A stretch of DNA of 64,000 nucleotides from an uncultured Bacteroidales bacterium (lineage in GTDB: Bacteria; Bacteroidota; Bacteroidia; Bacteroidales; Bacteroidaceae). The stretch spans positions 24,416 through 88,415 of the forward strand of contig CADAEK010000008.1 of NCBI GenBank assembly GCA_902786925.1, written 5' to 3'. This document shows, one piece after another, positions 63,407 to 64,000 of the stretch. Under the pieces are notes generated by a model that saw nothing but the letters and a program-made list of their open reading frames with translations, ran no database searches and was not told the DNA's origin. How positions within the stretch are numbered: the stretch's first letter is position 1; each line of letters starts with the position of its first letter. A program made the position numbers and the translations under genes.

Positions 63407-63490
63407 ATGAAATCACCACCTCAAACAATGAGAGCAAACAGAACATGGATGGAGCCAATCCAGTATTGTATGTCTGGTAAGAAAAATTGA
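63407..63490 (+). CDS. Possible 27-aa leader peptide (low confidence)
   Basis: A short frame beginning MKSPPQTMRANRTW and ending MSGKKN lies in the long leader of paralogue 5. It is followed by AGCTG-N8-CAGCT, a small hairpin near 63519-63536. It may be a chance frame; no family is recognised. Confidence 0.25.
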   Translation: MKSPPQTMRANRTWMEPIQYCMSGKKN

Positions 63491-63575
63491 GAATTAACGG
63501 AGTATTAACAAACGAACCGCACGAGCTGCAGGGCTACAGCTTTTATGCTACGGCGGAAACTAGTACATCAAAAAC

Positions 63576-64000
63576 ATGAAACGATTTGCTTTATTTTTTA
63601 GCATGATGATTCTTCTGGCACTCACAGGGTGTGATAAGAACGATCATGATGATACGAATAACACCAATGTAAACCCTGAGGAGCAAAAAGAACCAGAGGA
63701 GTTCATCATCCCCCATTCTGTTCTCAGCATGGATTGTTATTCTCCCAACGATTTTTGCAATAAAGTCCGCAGCAATAAATTCATGCAGAATCAGATAGGG
63801 GACAATGAGACTGCTAATAAAATCCTTTCTAAAGCCATTGAGACTTTAGTCGGACTACGACAGCCCAAAATGGACAAGACCTTTGCCAAAGAGTCACCCA
63901 GCAGCAGCGGCTGGCAGGTACAGACGTGCACCTTCAGCTACGAGAGTGTCTCGGTCAGCGGAAAACCCATCACCCTGTCTGGACGCATCACCTTCCCCAA
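63576..64000 (+). CDS. Alpha/beta-hydrolase-like lipoprotein, paralogue 5 (3' end off window)
   Basis: The visible 141 codons encode a signal, lipobox LTGC (Cys19), an acidic DKNDHDD run and a region colinear with paralogues 1-4: LRQPKMDKTFAKE against their RLPQMDALFKE, FSYESVSVSGKPITLSGRITFPN against FTYKSVS..TGNDTTLIGSVIFPT. It is clearly diverged, in the opposite orientation and more than 6 kb away. The catalytic half lies outside the window. Confidence 0.7.
   Translation, partial: MKRFALFFSMMILLALTGCDKNDHDDTNNTNVNPEEQKEPEEFIIPHSVLSMDCYSPNDFCNKVRSNKFMQNQIGDNETANKILSKAIETLVGLRQPKMDKTFAKESPSSSGWQVQTCTFSYESVSVSGKPITLSGRITFP

Overview
The window looks like a chromosomal segment of a Bacteroidales bacterium, most likely Prevotellaceae. 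The basis is the repeated TTTG-N19-21-TAnnTTTG promoters, the lack of Shine-Dalgarno dependence, lipoproteins with acidic stretches after the lipobox cysteine, and gene families such as MreBCD-PBP2-RodA beside purH, DUF4199-GT2 and CtpA-dCMP deaminase. The species cannot be fixed from sequence alone. No rRNA, CRISPR, transposase or phage genes were seen.

Layout. 1-4 kb (minus): the 5' part of ileS, pyrI, pyrB and a PPOX-fold flavoprotein. 4-8 kb (plus): a DMP19-like gene, smpB and a B12-dependent methionine synthase that ends after its cobalamin domain; mazG converges on it. 9.1-9.4 kb: tRNA-Ser(GCT) and two tRNA-Glu(CTC) with a shared promoter and a strong terminator, then about 0.9 kb of non-coding DNA. 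10.3-21 kb: an MFS hexuronate-type carrier, folB with an orphan domain resembling the C-terminus of class II ribonucleotide reductase, a nitroreductase, dnaA, an MCE/MlaD protein with a cell-wall amidase, a BtuB-like receptor and a YiiX-like hydrolase. 21-27.7 kb: the rod-shape cluster (purH cyclohydrolase half, mreB, mreC, mreD, mrdA, rodA). 27.9-30.4 kb: a glycine-zipper lipoprotein, nudC and a GH25 lysozyme.

30.6-40.8 kb is a long minus-strand run read from a consensus promoter at 40.8 kb: DUF4199-type membrane protein, GT2 glycosyltransferase, two envelope proteins, ApbE, a Crp/Fnr regulator, an M3 peptidase, a small lipoprotein, dCMP deaminase, a CtpA protease and 5-formyl-THF cyclo-ligase. 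41-49.6 kb: an MBL-fold hydrolase, then an acyl-CoA-ligase-like gene followed by tolC, adaptor and RND pump genes.

The most distinctive region is 49.7-64 kb. Four tandem paralogous lipoproteins with an alpha/beta-hydrolase-like motif layout, each with its own promoter, are followed after pcrA and a TonB-receptor-like barrel by a diverged fifth member on the other strand. The intergenic DNA between them is packed with repeats: in-register 7-bp arrays with a conserved composite junction, a copied and inverted block with 85 identical bases, an interspersed hairpin element built on TTTCTGGGCTTTGCCCC, and other dispersed words also found near 9.5, 10 and 12 kb. The hydrolase family and this repeat mosaic are the best candidates for something undescribed.
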